This document shows positions 13,286 to 23,755 of a DNA stretch of 64,000 nt, in pieces. Numbering within the stretch: position 1 is the stretch's first letter; every line of letters starts with the position of its first letter. Source of the DNA: Rhodospirillaceae bacterium (GTDB lineage: Bacteria > Pseudomonadota > Alphaproteobacteria > Rhodospirillales > Magnetospirillaceae); NCBI GenBank assembly GCA_031290545.1, contig JAITNJ010000037.1:62001-126000 (forward strand), read 5' to 3'. Below the pieces are notes generated by a model. The model was not told the DNA's origin. It saw only the letters and a program-made list of their open reading frames with translations, and did no database searches. The translations under genes were made by a program, and so were the position numbers.

Positions 13286-13426
13286 AAAGAAAATTTATTA
13301 TGATAATATAGACACTAGACGAGAAGTCTTTATCATTATATATAGTCATTTTATAAATTCTCATATCTTTGACTAAAATGAAAGTATCATATAAAATCCA
13401 TATTTTTATTAAGGAGATTGATTAAT

Positions 13427-13639
13427 TTGAATAAAGATAATATTTTATTACCATACAGCAGTGTTGCCATTTCTAAATTAGAACAAGCAATACATCGTCT
13501 AGAAAATACTATACAACAATGTGATTTATCACGCCGTTTCTGTAAAAGTAAACAACGTTTAGACGATCAAACGATACATATTGTCAAATCTCGTTTCGAT
13601 GCTATAATCTCTCAACTTAAGACAATTCTTGATTATTGA
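13427..13639 (+). CDS. small coiled-coil protein upstream of zapA (DUF4164-like)
   Basis: Adjacent to zapA; KLEQAIHRLENTIQ coiled coil. Track start is 13418; in-frame TTG at 13427 has better spacing from AAGGAG (13411-13416). Confidence 0.6.
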   Translation: MNKDNILLPYSSVAISKLEQAIHRLENTIQQCDLSRRFCKSKQRLDDQTIHIVKSRFDAIISQLKTILDY

Positions 13640-13642
13640 TCT

Positions 13643-13993
13643 ATGATTGCAAAAGTCAATATCAAAATTGGTGGTCGCAATTACGAAATCGGATGCGATG
13701 AGGGTCAAGAGCAAGATGTTCATGCATTAGCAATTGAGATAGATCGTCGTATCGAAAAATTATTAAATGATGTAGGGCAAATTGGCGATAGTCATCTTTT
13801 AGTCATGGCCGGACTGATGATGGTCGAGGAAATATATAAATTGCAACAAAGTGCCGAAAAAAATATATCATCAGTTCAAAATGAAATTGATTCCACATTT
13901 TCGACTAAACTCAATATTTTAACTCAACAAATTAATACTATTGCAGATTATCTTGAGAAGACATACAATACTACTGGAGCGGACACTACCTAG
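13643..13993 (+). CDS. zapA: cell division protein ZapA
   Basis: 116 aa; KVNIKIGGRNYEIGCDEGQEQDVHALAIEIDRRIEKL. Confidence 0.9.
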   Translation: MIAKVNIKIGGRNYEIGCDEGQEQDVHALAIEIDRRIEKLLNDVGQIGDSHLLVMAGLMMVEEIYKLQQSAEKNISSVQNEIDSTFSTKLNILTQQINTIADYLEKTYNTTGADTT

Positions 13994-14138
13994 TACGATC
14001 GAGAGTATCATCTACGGGGCCAATATTTCACTCTCGGGACTGTCACTGTCGGAATCGTGGTTTCGACACATGGTTACCACCTGCAACAGCAGGCCACGGA
14101 GAGATTTTAAAATCGAACGACTTTGGTGGTTCTGCTTC
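13976..14138 (+). ncRNA. ssrS: 6S RNA
   Basis: Located between zapA and fau (classic 6S locus); GC-rich noncoding island; terminal stem GGAGCGGA-C-ACTACC (13976-13990) pairs with GGTGGT-TCTGCTTC (14125-14138); CCAATATTTCACTC resembles the 6S GAUAUUUCAU segment; apical CCTGC-AACA-GCAGG hairpin. Ends approximate. Confidence 0.8.
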
Positions 14139-14178
14139 GTCATTAATTTTTTCATCAAAATATCTTGATTAACAAATC

Positions 14179-14772
14179 ATGACAAATCATCTTCTTTTTC
14201 CCGAAATTAGAAAAATGGAATTGCGTAGACGTTCTTTGTCTGTTCGGTTAAATACATGTAGATATTTAACTATCACTAGATGTAAAAAGATTATTGACTC
14301 CTTTTTAATGGTTATTCCTTGGACACCAAATTTAACAATCTCCGGTTATTGGCCAATGAAAGGAGAAGTTGACGTACGTCAACTTCTATACACATTAGTA
14401 GAATGTGGGTGCACAATTGTGTTACCTATGGTAGCGGCCAAAAATAAACCATTATTATTTTTTCATTGGTTGCCCGGAATGTCACTAACAATAGGACTGC
14501 ACAAAACATATCATCCGTTAATTACTAATATAGCTCTAACTCCAGATCTTCTTATTGTACCATTACTTGGATTTGATCGTCACGGAAATCGACTTGGTTA
14601 CGGAGGCGGATATTATGATAGAACAATAACTGAATTACGCAACAAACGAACAACAGTCACTGTTGGTATTGCTTATGAAACACAAGAAATTTCACATATA
14701 CCTCATGAACAACATGATCAGCGACTTGATTGGATTGTCACTGAAAAATCAATATTTAAATCACTATCATGA
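14179..14772 (+). CDS. fau: 5-formyltetrahydrofolate cyclo-ligase
   Basis: 197 aa; LLIVPLLGFDRHGNRLGYGGGYYDRT motif; downstream of 6S RNA. Confidence 0.93.
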   Translation: MTNHLLFPEIRKMELRRRSLSVRLNTCRYLTITRCKKIIDSFLMVIPWTPNLTISGYWPMKGEVDVRQLLYTLVECGCTIVLPMVAAKNKPLLFFHWLPGMSLTIGLHKTYHPLITNIALTPDLLIVPLLGFDRHGNRLGYGGGYYDRTITELRNKRTTVTVGIAYETQEISHIPHEQHDQRLDWIVTEKSIFKSLS

Positions 14773-15587
14773 GGCTTTTATTCTGCGGTGATGTAGTAGG
14801 TAGATCAGGACGTACCGTTATTATAAAACAAATTCCATTACTTCGACAAATATTGAACTTAGATTTCGTTTGTGTCAACGGAGAAAACTCGGCACATGGT
14901 TTCGGTATCACTCCAAAAATTTGCGATGAGTTCTTTATTGCAGGAGTTGATGTCATCACTCTTGGAAATCATACTTGGGATAGACAAGAAATTATTCCAT
15001 ATTTAAATAGTGAACTTCGTATTTTACGACCATGTAATTATCCTCATGAAATGCCTGGTAGAGGAACTGGTATTTACATAACATCATGCAATAAAAAAGT
15101 CATGGTAATTCAGGTGTTAGGACGACTGTTTATGGACTACTCCTTCGACAATCCATTTGTTGTTATAGAAAACGAATTATCAAATCATCGTCTAGGAAAC
15201 ACTGTTCATGCTATTATTTTAGATGTTCATTGCGAAGCATCTAGTGAAAAAATGGCTCTTGGACATTATTTCGATGGTAGAGTTTCACTAGTAATAGGCA
15301 GTCACAGTCACATCCCTACTGCAGATGCACAAATTCTTACCAGTGGAACTGCTTATCAAACAGATGCAGGTATGTGTGGAGATTATAATTCAGTAATTGG
15401 AATGGAAAAGGATGTCGCGATCTCACATTTAATTCATAAATTTCCGAACAAACGATTGAGCCCAGCTGAAAAACATGGAACTCTTTGTGCTGTTTTCGTA
15501 GAAACTGATGATGTGTCAGGATTGGCAAAAAAGATTGAACCAGTGCGTATAGGACATCATCTGAATCAAACTATTCCGATCGTTTAA
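14769..15587 (+). CDS. ymdB: YmdB-family metallophosphoesterase
   Basis: 272 aa; MRLLFCGDVVGRSGR, NGENSAHGFGIT, ITLGNHTWD, IGSHSHIPTAD. Confidence 0.93.
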   Translation: MRLLFCGDVVGRSGRTVIIKQIPLLRQILNLDFVCVNGENSAHGFGITPKICDEFFIAGVDVITLGNHTWDRQEIIPYLNSELRILRPCNYPHEMPGRGTGIYITSCNKKVMVIQVLGRLFMDYSFDNPFVVIENELSNHRLGNTVHAIILDVHCEASSEKMALGHYFDGRVSLVIGSHSHIPTADAQILTSGTAYQTDAGMCGDYNSVIGMEKDVAISHLIHKFPNKRLSPAEKHGTLCAVFVETDDVSGLAKKIEPVRIGHHLNQTIPIV

Positions 15588-17908
15588 TCAACAATACTAT
15601 TCCACCAACCCTTACGTTGTTGATATTTATTTATATTAATATCAGATGATATTTTTTGTTCAGAAGGAAGTAGTTTAACATCAGTAGAAACTTTTTGTAT
15701 TTGTAAATTTTTACTATTTATTATTGTTGGATCTATAATAATCTTTTTATGAAGTGCTGTAGTTCTCTTTTTTTCAGTAAACGCTTTAGATTTAGCGGAA
15801 ACTTCAACTTCTATTACAGGCATAATTTCAATTGGATTATCAGTTATAACTGAAATTATCTTTTTGCGATTACGTCTTCGTTTTGGTTGAGATTTAACTT
15901 TAATAGTCTCAGATAATTCTGACGGTGTAACATTTTTATCTGATATATTATCAGGTAACAAAATAGAAGAATCATTAGAATTGTTAATGTTCAAATCTTT
16001 AGTACTATAACGATTACTGTTACTGCTATCTATAGCTTCGTTATTAATAGCACCATCAATAATAGGAAAGTCTTTATTTTCAGATTGAATATCAATAATT
16101 TCTTCTTTTGCATTTTCAACTTCTTCTGCAATCAATTGTTCAACAATAGTAGGTTGTTGAATCTCAGCAGGTATTTTAAAATGCACTTTTTCTATTCGAT
16201 ATGCTGGTGGCACTAATAAATCATCACCGACTAAAAACACACGAAAATTATATCGTTCTTCTATATCAGTAAGATTCTTGCGTTTCTGATTAAGAATATA
16301 AAGAGCCACTGAATTATGAACAGTTAACGTTATTTCACTAGAATAACGACGAATCCCTTCTTCCTCAATAAGGTGCAAGATATACATAGAAGTTGATTCT
16401 ACAGAACGAACCAATCCAACTCCACCACAGTACGAACATGGCAGAAAATTCGTTTCTATTAAACTAGGACGTAAACGCTGACGAGACAATTCTATCAAAC
16501 CAAATTCACTAGTTTTTCCTATTTGAATCTTAGCACGATCAGAGCGCACCGCATCTTTCAAACGACGCTCTACTGTATAATTATTGCAATTTTCATTCAT
16601 GTCGATAAAATCGATAACAATTAGTCCAGCCAGATCTCGTAGCCTCAATTGACGCGCAACTTCATCAGCGGCCTCACAATTGGTTTTAAGTGCTGTTTCT
16701 TCTATATTACGCCACTTAATCGAACGACCGGAATTAACATCAATAGCAACCAACGCTTCAGTTTGATTGATCACTAAATAACCACCTGATTTTAATTGCG
16801 CAATCGGACTGTGCATCAAATCCAACTGTTCTTCTACCTTATAATACTGAAATAGAGATACAATCGAATCTTTAAATAATTTAACACGTCGAACATGACT
16901 AGGCACTAACATGCGCATAAAATTTTTAGCTAGATGATATCCTTTTTCACCAGCAACCTGGACTTCATCTATGTCACGTACATAAAGATCGCGAATCGAA
17001 CGCTTAATTAAATTAGCTTCTTCATAGATTAGAGTAGGTGCTATAGATTTAAGAGTTAATTCGCGTATGCTTTCCCATAAACGTATTAAATACTCGTAGT
17101 CTTTTTTTATTTCCGATTTAGTTCGTTCTGCTCCTGCAGTTCTAATAATTACTGTCATACCGTCAAAAATATTCATGTCGGAAATAATTTCTCTTAGACG
17201 CTTACGATCCTGAATATTTGTAATTTTACGTGATACACCTCCACCATTTGCAGTATTAGGCATAAGTATACAATAACGGCCCGCCAACGATACATTGGTA
17301 GTCAATGTAACACCTTTATTACCACGTTCCTCTTTAACTATTTGAACTAAAACAATCTGTCGTTGTTTAATAACTTCTTGGATCTTGTATTCATGTTTGT
17401 TGTAGTAATATTTTAAATTTTTTTTCTCAATATCTTTATTGCTGATAGAGTCAACATCTTCAAATTTTGAAGTATAGTTGCTATTATTTTCTGAGATAAC
17501 CGATTGAGAAAGTAATGTTTCTTTATTACTTAAAAAACCTTCTTGATCATCATTGCCGAATTGTTCATCATCACTATCACCATCAAAATCAACCGACGAA
17601 TCAGTAATACTTTGCTTAATAGCTTCATTGTGTTCGCTCAACAAAGCTTTCCGATCGGCAATCGGAATTTGGTAATAATCAGGGTGAATTTCGCTAAAAC
17701 TTAAAAAACCATGACGATTACCACCATACTCAACAAATGCTGCTTGTAATGCAGGTTCAACACGAATGATTTTAGCCAGATAAATATTGCCTCTTAATTG
17801 TTTTCTAGCAGAAGTTTCAATATCAAACTCTTCAAGACAGGTATCATTCATTACGGCTACACGAACTTCCTTCTCATGTACCGCATCTATTAATATTCGC
17901 TTAACCAT
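15584..17908 (-). CDS. rne: ribonuclease E/G
   Basis: 774 aa; N-terminal S1/catalytic core, CSYCGGVG Zn-link, C-terminal RKGWWNSIVD. Confidence 0.95.
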   Translation of the reverse strand: MVKRILIDAVHEKEVRVAVMNDTCLEEFDIETSARKQLRGNIYLAKIIRVEPALQAAFVEYGGNRHGFLSFSEIHPDYYQIPIADRKALLSEHNEAIKQSITDSSVDFDGDSDDEQFGNDDQEGFLSNKETLLSQSVISENNSNYTSKFEDVDSISNKDIEKKNLKYYYNKHEYKIQEVIKQRQIVLVQIVKEERGNKGVTLTTNVSLAGRYCILMPNTANGGGVSRKITNIQDRKRLREIISDMNIFDGMTVIIRTAGAERTKSEIKKDYEYLIRLWESIRELTLKSIAPTLIYEEANLIKRSIRDLYVRDIDEVQVAGEKGYHLAKNFMRMLVPSHVRRVKLFKDSIVSLFQYYKVEEQLDLMHSPIAQLKSGGYLVINQTEALVAIDVNSGRSIKWRNIEETALKTNCEAADEVARQLRLRDLAGLIVIDFIDMNENCNNYTVERRLKDAVRSDRAKIQIGKTSEFGLIELSRQRLRPSLIETNFLPCSYCGGVGLVRSVESTSMYILHLIEEEGIRRYSSEITLTVHNSVALYILNQKRKNLTDIEERYNFRVFLVGDDLLVPPAYRIEKVHFKIPAEIQQPTIVEQLIAEEVENAKEEIIDIQSENKDFPIIDGAINNEAIDSSNSNRYSTKDLNINNSNDSSILLPDNISDKNVTPSELSETIKVKSQPKRRRNRKKIISVITDNPIEIMPVIEVEVSAKSKAFTEKKRTTALHKKIIIDPTIINSKNLQIQKVSTDVKLLPSEQKISSDININKYQQRKGWWNSIVD

Positions 17909-18396
17909 TAAAAACTAAAACTCCAAATTGTTTATACTAACAATAATTACTCTAGTATCATCCAAAAAAATCAAAAACATATAAAAACACCTATTATTCT
18001 TTATTTCTATGTATGTACTCTTATTTATCTATATAGATAACACATAATCCATCTTAACAGATAATATCCTCATATTAAGAATAGCCAAAATTGACAGATA
18101 ATGATTTCTTAATACTCAATTGAAATAAAATCTTTTTATTAAGTAAATGATCTTATGATTGTATTTTAATAAAAATCTAATCACAAGTTTTACAATCAAA
18201 TCATTAATATCATACTCATGAAATTAAATCTCGACAACGATCTTATTTTAATTTTTATTAGTAATTTTTAAAGAAAATCTAGGATTGAAGAGTTATTATT
18301 AATCACTTAAATTACTAATAAAGATTTAAGCTTTCACAATAAAATAAGTTTCTATTATTATATTTATTACAACTTACATTACCATTTATAGGAGAT

Positions 18397-19548
18397 ATGT
18401 CTATAATGGAGCGATTTAGTAATTTGCTCCTCTGCATAGTTTGCATCATGTTACTTGAAATGCCAATTCGAACTGTAGCTCAAGAATGTTCAATAGTAAC
18501 CGGTGTACGCATTTCAGATCATAATGGAACTACACGTTTTGTTATGGATCTATCGTCAGCTACAACATTTAATATAATCAAACAAAATAATCCATTACAT
18601 GTTATTATAGAATTTCCAAATCTCAACTGGCCAACTAATATTAATAAACTACAGCGACCAATCGGAATTTTGCGTGACTATTATCATAAAAGTCTACAAT
18701 TAGGAACAAAACGACTAACTCTTAAAGCCATTTGTCCTGTAAGTGTAAAAAAAATCTTCTTGCTCTCGCCTAATATTTGGACCAATTACAGATTAGTTAT
18801 AGATCTTAAACCTGTTGGATCATTTCAATCAAAATCATTAAATCATAAAAATACAGATTTTAAAAAACCAATTGTTGTTATAGATCCTGGTCATGGTGGA
18901 ATTGATCCTGGAGCAATTAGTATTAGTGGAGTCAACGAAAAAAACATTGTACTTTCACTTGCTCATATTATAAAGGCACATTTAGACAAAAGTGGATTAG
19001 TTAAATGTGTTCTAACTCGTGACCGTGATGTATTTATTCCATTACGTAAACGAATCGAGATTGGACGTGAAGCTAATGCCGATCTATTTATATCACTACA
19101 TGTAGATACCGTAGCAAACCCTAAGATTCGCGGCTTATCAGTTTATACGCTCTCGCAAAAAGCGTCTGATAAAGAGACACAACATCTTGCAGATAAAGAA
19201 AATAAATCAGATATTGTATCTGGAATTGATCTATCTAACGAATCATCAGAGGTAACAAATGTTTTAATTGATTTAATACAACGAGAATCTTTGAATCTTT
19301 CATCAATATTTGCGCACCAATTGATCAAAGAAGTTTCCAACGAAACTCATCAGTTATTACAAAACACACATCGATTTGCTGGATTCGCTGTATTAAAAAC
19401 TCCAGATATTCCTTCAGTTTTGATCGAAACAGGATATCTATCAAATGCAGATGAAGAACAAATGTTAATTCGTAAAGAATATCGCGTTAAACTGGCTATA
19501 GCAATGAAACGTGCGATCGAACATTATTTTGCACAAACAAAAAATTGA
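18397..19548 (+). CDS. amiC: N-acetylmuramoyl-L-alanine amidase (AMIN + Amidase_3)
   Basis: 383 aa; signal peptide, VVIDPGHGGIDPGAI, VLIETGYLSNADEE. Confidence 0.93.
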   Translation: MSIMERFSNLLLCIVCIMLLEMPIRTVAQECSIVTGVRISDHNGTTRFVMDLSSATTFNIIKQNNPLHVIIEFPNLNWPTNINKLQRPIGILRDYYHKSLQLGTKRLTLKAICPVSVKKIFLLSPNIWTNYRLVIDLKPVGSFQSKSLNHKNTDFKKPIVVIDPGHGGIDPGAISISGVNEKNIVLSLAHIIKAHLDKSGLVKCVLTRDRDVFIPLRKRIEIGREANADLFISLHVDTVANPKIRGLSVYTLSQKASDKETQHLADKENKSDIVSGIDLSNESSEVTNVLIDLIQRESLNLSSIFAHQLIKEVSNETHQLLQNTHRFAGFAVLKTPDIPSVLIETGYLSNADEEQMLIRKEYRVKLAIAMKRAIEHYFAQTKN

Positions 19549-19616
19549 GATATTCTTGAAATTTTGTACGGTCAGACTTCATAATATTTCAAATAAACAT
19601 TTTAAAAGTCACAATA

Positions 19617-22049
19617 ATGATATATTCAAAATTTATTAAAAATAAAAACATCCTATTAAGATTTCTAATTCTATTTTTTAGCTCCACATTTACCTTCATT
19701 AGTATAAGTGCTGTAAGTATTCTTGGAATTATTTGGTATTATGGTCATGATCTTCCTGACTATCATAAATTATCACATTATGAGCCACCTGTAACTACTC
19801 GAGTTTATTCAAATGATGGTCGACTAATCATAGAATATGCTTTAGAAAAGCGTAGTTTTGTACCGATCATTGCTATACCGCAACTAGTAATAAATGCTTT
19901 CCTTTCTGCTGAAGATAAAAATTTCTACAATCACATTGGAATCGATATGGTTGGAATTGCGCGTGCAATTTTAATTAATATAAAGAATCATAGTTTTGGA
20001 AATAATCGAAGATCGATCGGAGCATCAACCATTACTCAACAGGTAGCCCGTAATTTTCTATTAACCAATGAAATTTCAATTTCCCGAAAAATCAAAGAAG
20101 TAATACTATCTTTCCGTATTGAACAAGCCTTTACAAAACAACACATACTAGAGCTTTATTTAAATGAAATTTATCTTGGTAATGGGGCATATGGCGTTGC
20201 AACTGCTGCGCTTCATTATTTTGATAAAAGTCTCGATGAATTATCTATTTCCGAAGTAGCCTTTTTAGCTTCACTACCTAAGGCACCAAGTCGTAATCCT
20301 CAGACCTTACGTGAAAGGCGTGATTATGTAATTAGACGTATGGTTGAAGATAATTGTATTTCAATAATTGAAGCACGCTCAGCGATGACCGAAATGATTA
20401 CAACGCGACATCATGATGAAGTTAGTTTAGTTTTCGGCGGTGAATACTTCGCAGAAGATATTCGTAGAAAATTAGCAGAACAATATGGTGAAGATTCTCT
20501 TTATATGGGTGGCTTGACAGTTCATTCTACCCTAGATCCTAAATTACAAGAATCAGCCATTAAAACATTACGAGTTGGTTTAGAATCTTATGACAGAAAA
20601 CATGGATGGCGTGGCGCTCTAACAAAAATAGACGTTGGAACTAAATGGAATTTAAACTTAGAAATATTGCAAATCAAATTTGATTTAATGCCATGGCTTA
20701 TAGCCGTAGTCATAGCAACAACAGCTGATCGTGCAGAAATAGGTTTTAAAGATGGTAGTAATGGATATATTCCAATGTCAGAATTACTTTGGGCACGTAA
20801 AGCAATTACATTACAAAAAATGGGACCTATACCTAAACAACCTTCTGATGTATTACAAATTGGAGATGTTGTGGCAGTAGAAGCAATATCAAAAAGCGGG
20901 AATTACTCATTACGTCAGCCACCGAAAGTTGAAGGAGCTTTAATTGCAATCGATCCACATACTGGCCGTGTATTGGCAATGCAGGGTGGATTTTCTTATG
21001 CTCGTAGTCAATTTAATCGAGCTACTCAAGCATTACGCCAACCAGGATCATCTTTTAAACCATTCGTTTATTTGGTAGCATTAGACAACGGATATACACC
21101 ATCGTCACTTATACTTGACAGTCCGATCGAGCTTGATCAAGGCATAGGTATGCCAAAATGGCATCCAAAAAATTATAATAATGACTACCTAGGCCCAACA
21201 ACACTCAGAGTTGGACTCGAAAAATCGCGTAATCTAATGGCTGTGCGTTTAGCAGCAACAGTTGGTATCACCAATGTAGCTAATTATGCTGAGAAATTTG
21301 GAATAACTGATAAATTGCCACATAAACTATCCATGGCTCTTGGTGCTGGAGAAACTACTCCGATGAAATTAACTGCCGCCTACGCACAGATCGTAAATGG
21401 TGGGCGTAAAATAACACCAACGTTAATAGATCGAATTCAAAATCGTAACGGAACAACAATCTATCGTCATGATAAGCGAATTTGTACAGACTGCAATATA
21501 ACATCTTATAATAATCAAAATATTCCAGAGATTTCTAGTACAAATGAACAATTAATAGATCCAATGACTGCATATCAGATGGTTCATATTCTTGAAGGAG
21601 TTGTAGCTCGCGGTACAGGAAAGGCAGTTGCTTCTATCGGTAAGCCAATTGCTGGTAAGACAGGAACTAGTAATGATTCAAAAGATGCTTGGTTTGTAGG
21701 ATTTTCCTCAAATCTTGCCGTAGGTGTTTTTATAGGATTTGATGACTCGACAAGCTTAGGTAAACACGAGTTAGGCTCTACCATTGCTGCTCCTATTTTT
21801 CGTGATTTTATGATAGAAGCATTAAAAAACAAACCGTCTATTCCATTTCGCGTTCCGCATGGTATCCGCTTTGTTCGTGTGAACGCTAACACTGGTAAGC
21901 CAGTACAATCAGATGAAACTAATGTTATCTATGAAGCATTCAAGCCAAATAGTTCGATTTTTGATGTTGAGAATCAAATAATTAACGTAAATGGGAAAGC
22001 GACATTTACTCCGATTACAGCACTTCCACAAGCTGGCGGATTGTACTGA
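19617..22049 (+). CDS. mrcA: penicillin-binding protein 1A
   Basis: 810 aa; SAEDKNFYNHIGID, RQPGSSFKPFVY, GKTGTSNDSKDAWF. Confidence 0.96.
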   Translation: MIYSKFIKNKNILLRFLILFFSSTFTFISISAVSILGIIWYYGHDLPDYHKLSHYEPPVTTRVYSNDGRLIIEYALEKRSFVPIIAIPQLVINAFLSAEDKNFYNHIGIDMVGIARAILINIKNHSFGNNRRSIGASTITQQVARNFLLTNEISISRKIKEVILSFRIEQAFTKQHILELYLNEIYLGNGAYGVATAALHYFDKSLDELSISEVAFLASLPKAPSRNPQTLRERRDYVIRRMVEDNCISIIEARSAMTEMITTRHHDEVSLVFGGEYFAEDIRRKLAEQYGEDSLYMGGLTVHSTLDPKLQESAIKTLRVGLESYDRKHGWRGALTKIDVGTKWNLNLEILQIKFDLMPWLIAVVIATTADRAEIGFKDGSNGYIPMSELLWARKAITLQKMGPIPKQPSDVLQIGDVVAVEAISKSGNYSLRQPPKVEGALIAIDPHTGRVLAMQGGFSYARSQFNRATQALRQPGSSFKPFVYLVALDNGYTPSSLILDSPIELDQGIGMPKWHPKNYNNDYLGPTTLRVGLEKSRNLMAVRLAATVGITNVANYAEKFGITDKLPHKLSMALGAGETTPMKLTAAYAQIVNGGRKITPTLIDRIQNRNGTTIYRHDKRICTDCNITSYNNQNIPEISSTNEQLIDPMTAYQMVHILEGVVARGTGKAVASIGKPIAGKTGTSNDSKDAWFVGFSSNLAVGVFIGFDDSTSLGKHELGSTIAAPIFRDFMIEALKNKPSIPFRVPHGIRFVRVNANTGKPVQSDETNVIYEAFKPNSSIFDVENQIINVNGKATFTPITALPQAGGLY

Positions 22050-22120
22050 TTGATGCAAATTAATTATCAAAAATTTTTTATTAATACAGTTTATATAAAA
22101 CAATCGAAAGAATTCTCATT

Positions 22121-23218
22121 ATGAGTGACGAAACAGAAATGATTATTAATGATATTAATCAATCGATCGAATTATTGAAACGTCATCTAGATTGGAAAAA
22201 TGCTATTAGTCGTCTTAATCAATTAACCATTGATTCAAATAATCATAATCTGTGGAATGATATTGTAATTGCACAAAAAGTGATGCGTGAACTAACACAT
22301 CTTGAACAATCAATAAACGTTGTACATAATATCGAACATAAGAGAGACGATTTTCTTGATTTAATCAAATTAGGAGAAATGGAAAATGACCAATCTATAA
22401 TAACCGACGCTGAAGAAGGATTGCGCACACTACGCGAACATACAAACAAGATTAAATTAGAAAATTTACTTTCCAAAGAGTCAAATTCTAATGATTGTTA
22501 TCTAGAAGTACATGCTGGTGCTGGTGGCACAGAAGCACAAGATTGGGCAGAAATTCTTTTACGTATGTATATTCGTTGGGCAGAACATCACGATTATAAA
22601 GTAGTTTGGCTTGAAGAAAACAGCGGTGAAGAAGCTGGTTTAAAATCAGCAACAATTAAGATTAACGGTAGAAATGCTTATGGTTGGCTAAAAACCGAAA
22701 GTGGAGTACATCGTTTAGTACGTATATCACCTTTCGATTCAGCATCAAGACGTCACACAAGCTTTAGTTCTGTTTGGGTTTATTCTGTAATTGATGACAG
22801 TATTGATATTAAGATCAATGAATCTGACTGCCGTATTGATACTTTCCGTGCTTCCGGTGCTGGAGGACAGCATATCAACAAAACTGATTCAGCTATTCGA
22901 ATAACACATATTCCTACTGGAATAGTCGTTAATTGTCAGGCAGATCGTTCGCAACATCGCAACCGTTCAATGGCATGGAATATGTTACGAGCACGCATGT
23001 ACGAATCTGAATTACAAAAACGCGAAGCAGTAGCGCAAGCAGTAGCAGATTCTAAAACTGAAATCGGATGGGGTCGTCATATTCGTTCTTATATACTACA
23101 GCCATATCAGATGGTTAAAGATCTACGAACTGGAGTCGAAACGTCAGATATTAAGGGCGTGCTTGATGGCAATCTTGATTCTTTTATGATAGCAGCTTTG
23201 GCGGCACGCATTGGTTAA
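22121..23218 (+). CDS. prfB: peptide chain release factor 2 (no programmed frameshift)
   Basis: 365 aa continuous ORF with SPFDSASRRHTSF and RASGAGGQHINKTDSA. Confidence 0.96.
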   Translation: MSDETEMIINDINQSIELLKRHLDWKNAISRLNQLTIDSNNHNLWNDIVIAQKVMRELTHLEQSINVVHNIEHKRDDFLDLIKLGEMENDQSIITDAEEGLRTLREHTNKIKLENLLSKESNSNDCYLEVHAGAGGTEAQDWAEILLRMYIRWAEHHDYKVVWLEENSGEEAGLKSATIKINGRNAYGWLKTESGVHRLVRISPFDSASRRHTSFSSVWVYSVIDDSIDIKINESDCRIDTFRASGAGGQHINKTDSAIRITHIPTGIVVNCQADRSQHRNRSMAWNMLRARMYESELQKREAVAQAVADSKTEIGWGRHIRSYILQPYQMVKDLRTGVETSDIKGVLDGNLDSFMIAALAARIG

Positions 23219-23755
23219 TTGTATATATGCAATTATATATTAAAACAAACACAAACCAGTAGTCTTATTATCGCACGCAGTCAAAATATTAATTAAAATG
23301 AAATTAAACATCTATATTTAATTAATAAGCAAAAATATATACAATCACAATTTCTATTATATTAATGATCAAATGTATATAGACATCGAATCTATATATA
23401 ACGGCAAATTAATTCATCATAAAAATATAACTTGCCACATTATTCTATTATCATAAAAAACGTTTCGATCATCTTTAATTATTTAAAATGCCTATGACAT
23501 GATAAATGTATTAAAAATTTTTCAATGAAAACACGAACGAATAGAAACCAGATCATAAGAAATTAGAATATTTAATATTACATATAAAGTAATAGATATT
23601 TTGAATAACCGATCGCTCTGTAGTATTCTATAATTTGATTATTAATTAAATATTCTTCGTTCTACATTATTTATAATTCTTATACTTAATACATGTAATA
23701 AATTCTCAATAACTAATGAGTTAAATATATATTTTATTATATTATATGTATCAAA

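Noticed and set aside
13941-14168. 75-aa plus-strand ORF after zapA
   Set aside because: Covers the 6S RNA gene and overlaps the zapA 3' end; no protein family resemblance
22121-22250. RF2 programmed frameshift site
   Set aside because: The ORF is continuous through the expected region (KRHLDWKNAISRL); no in-frame TGA, so no frameshift is needed
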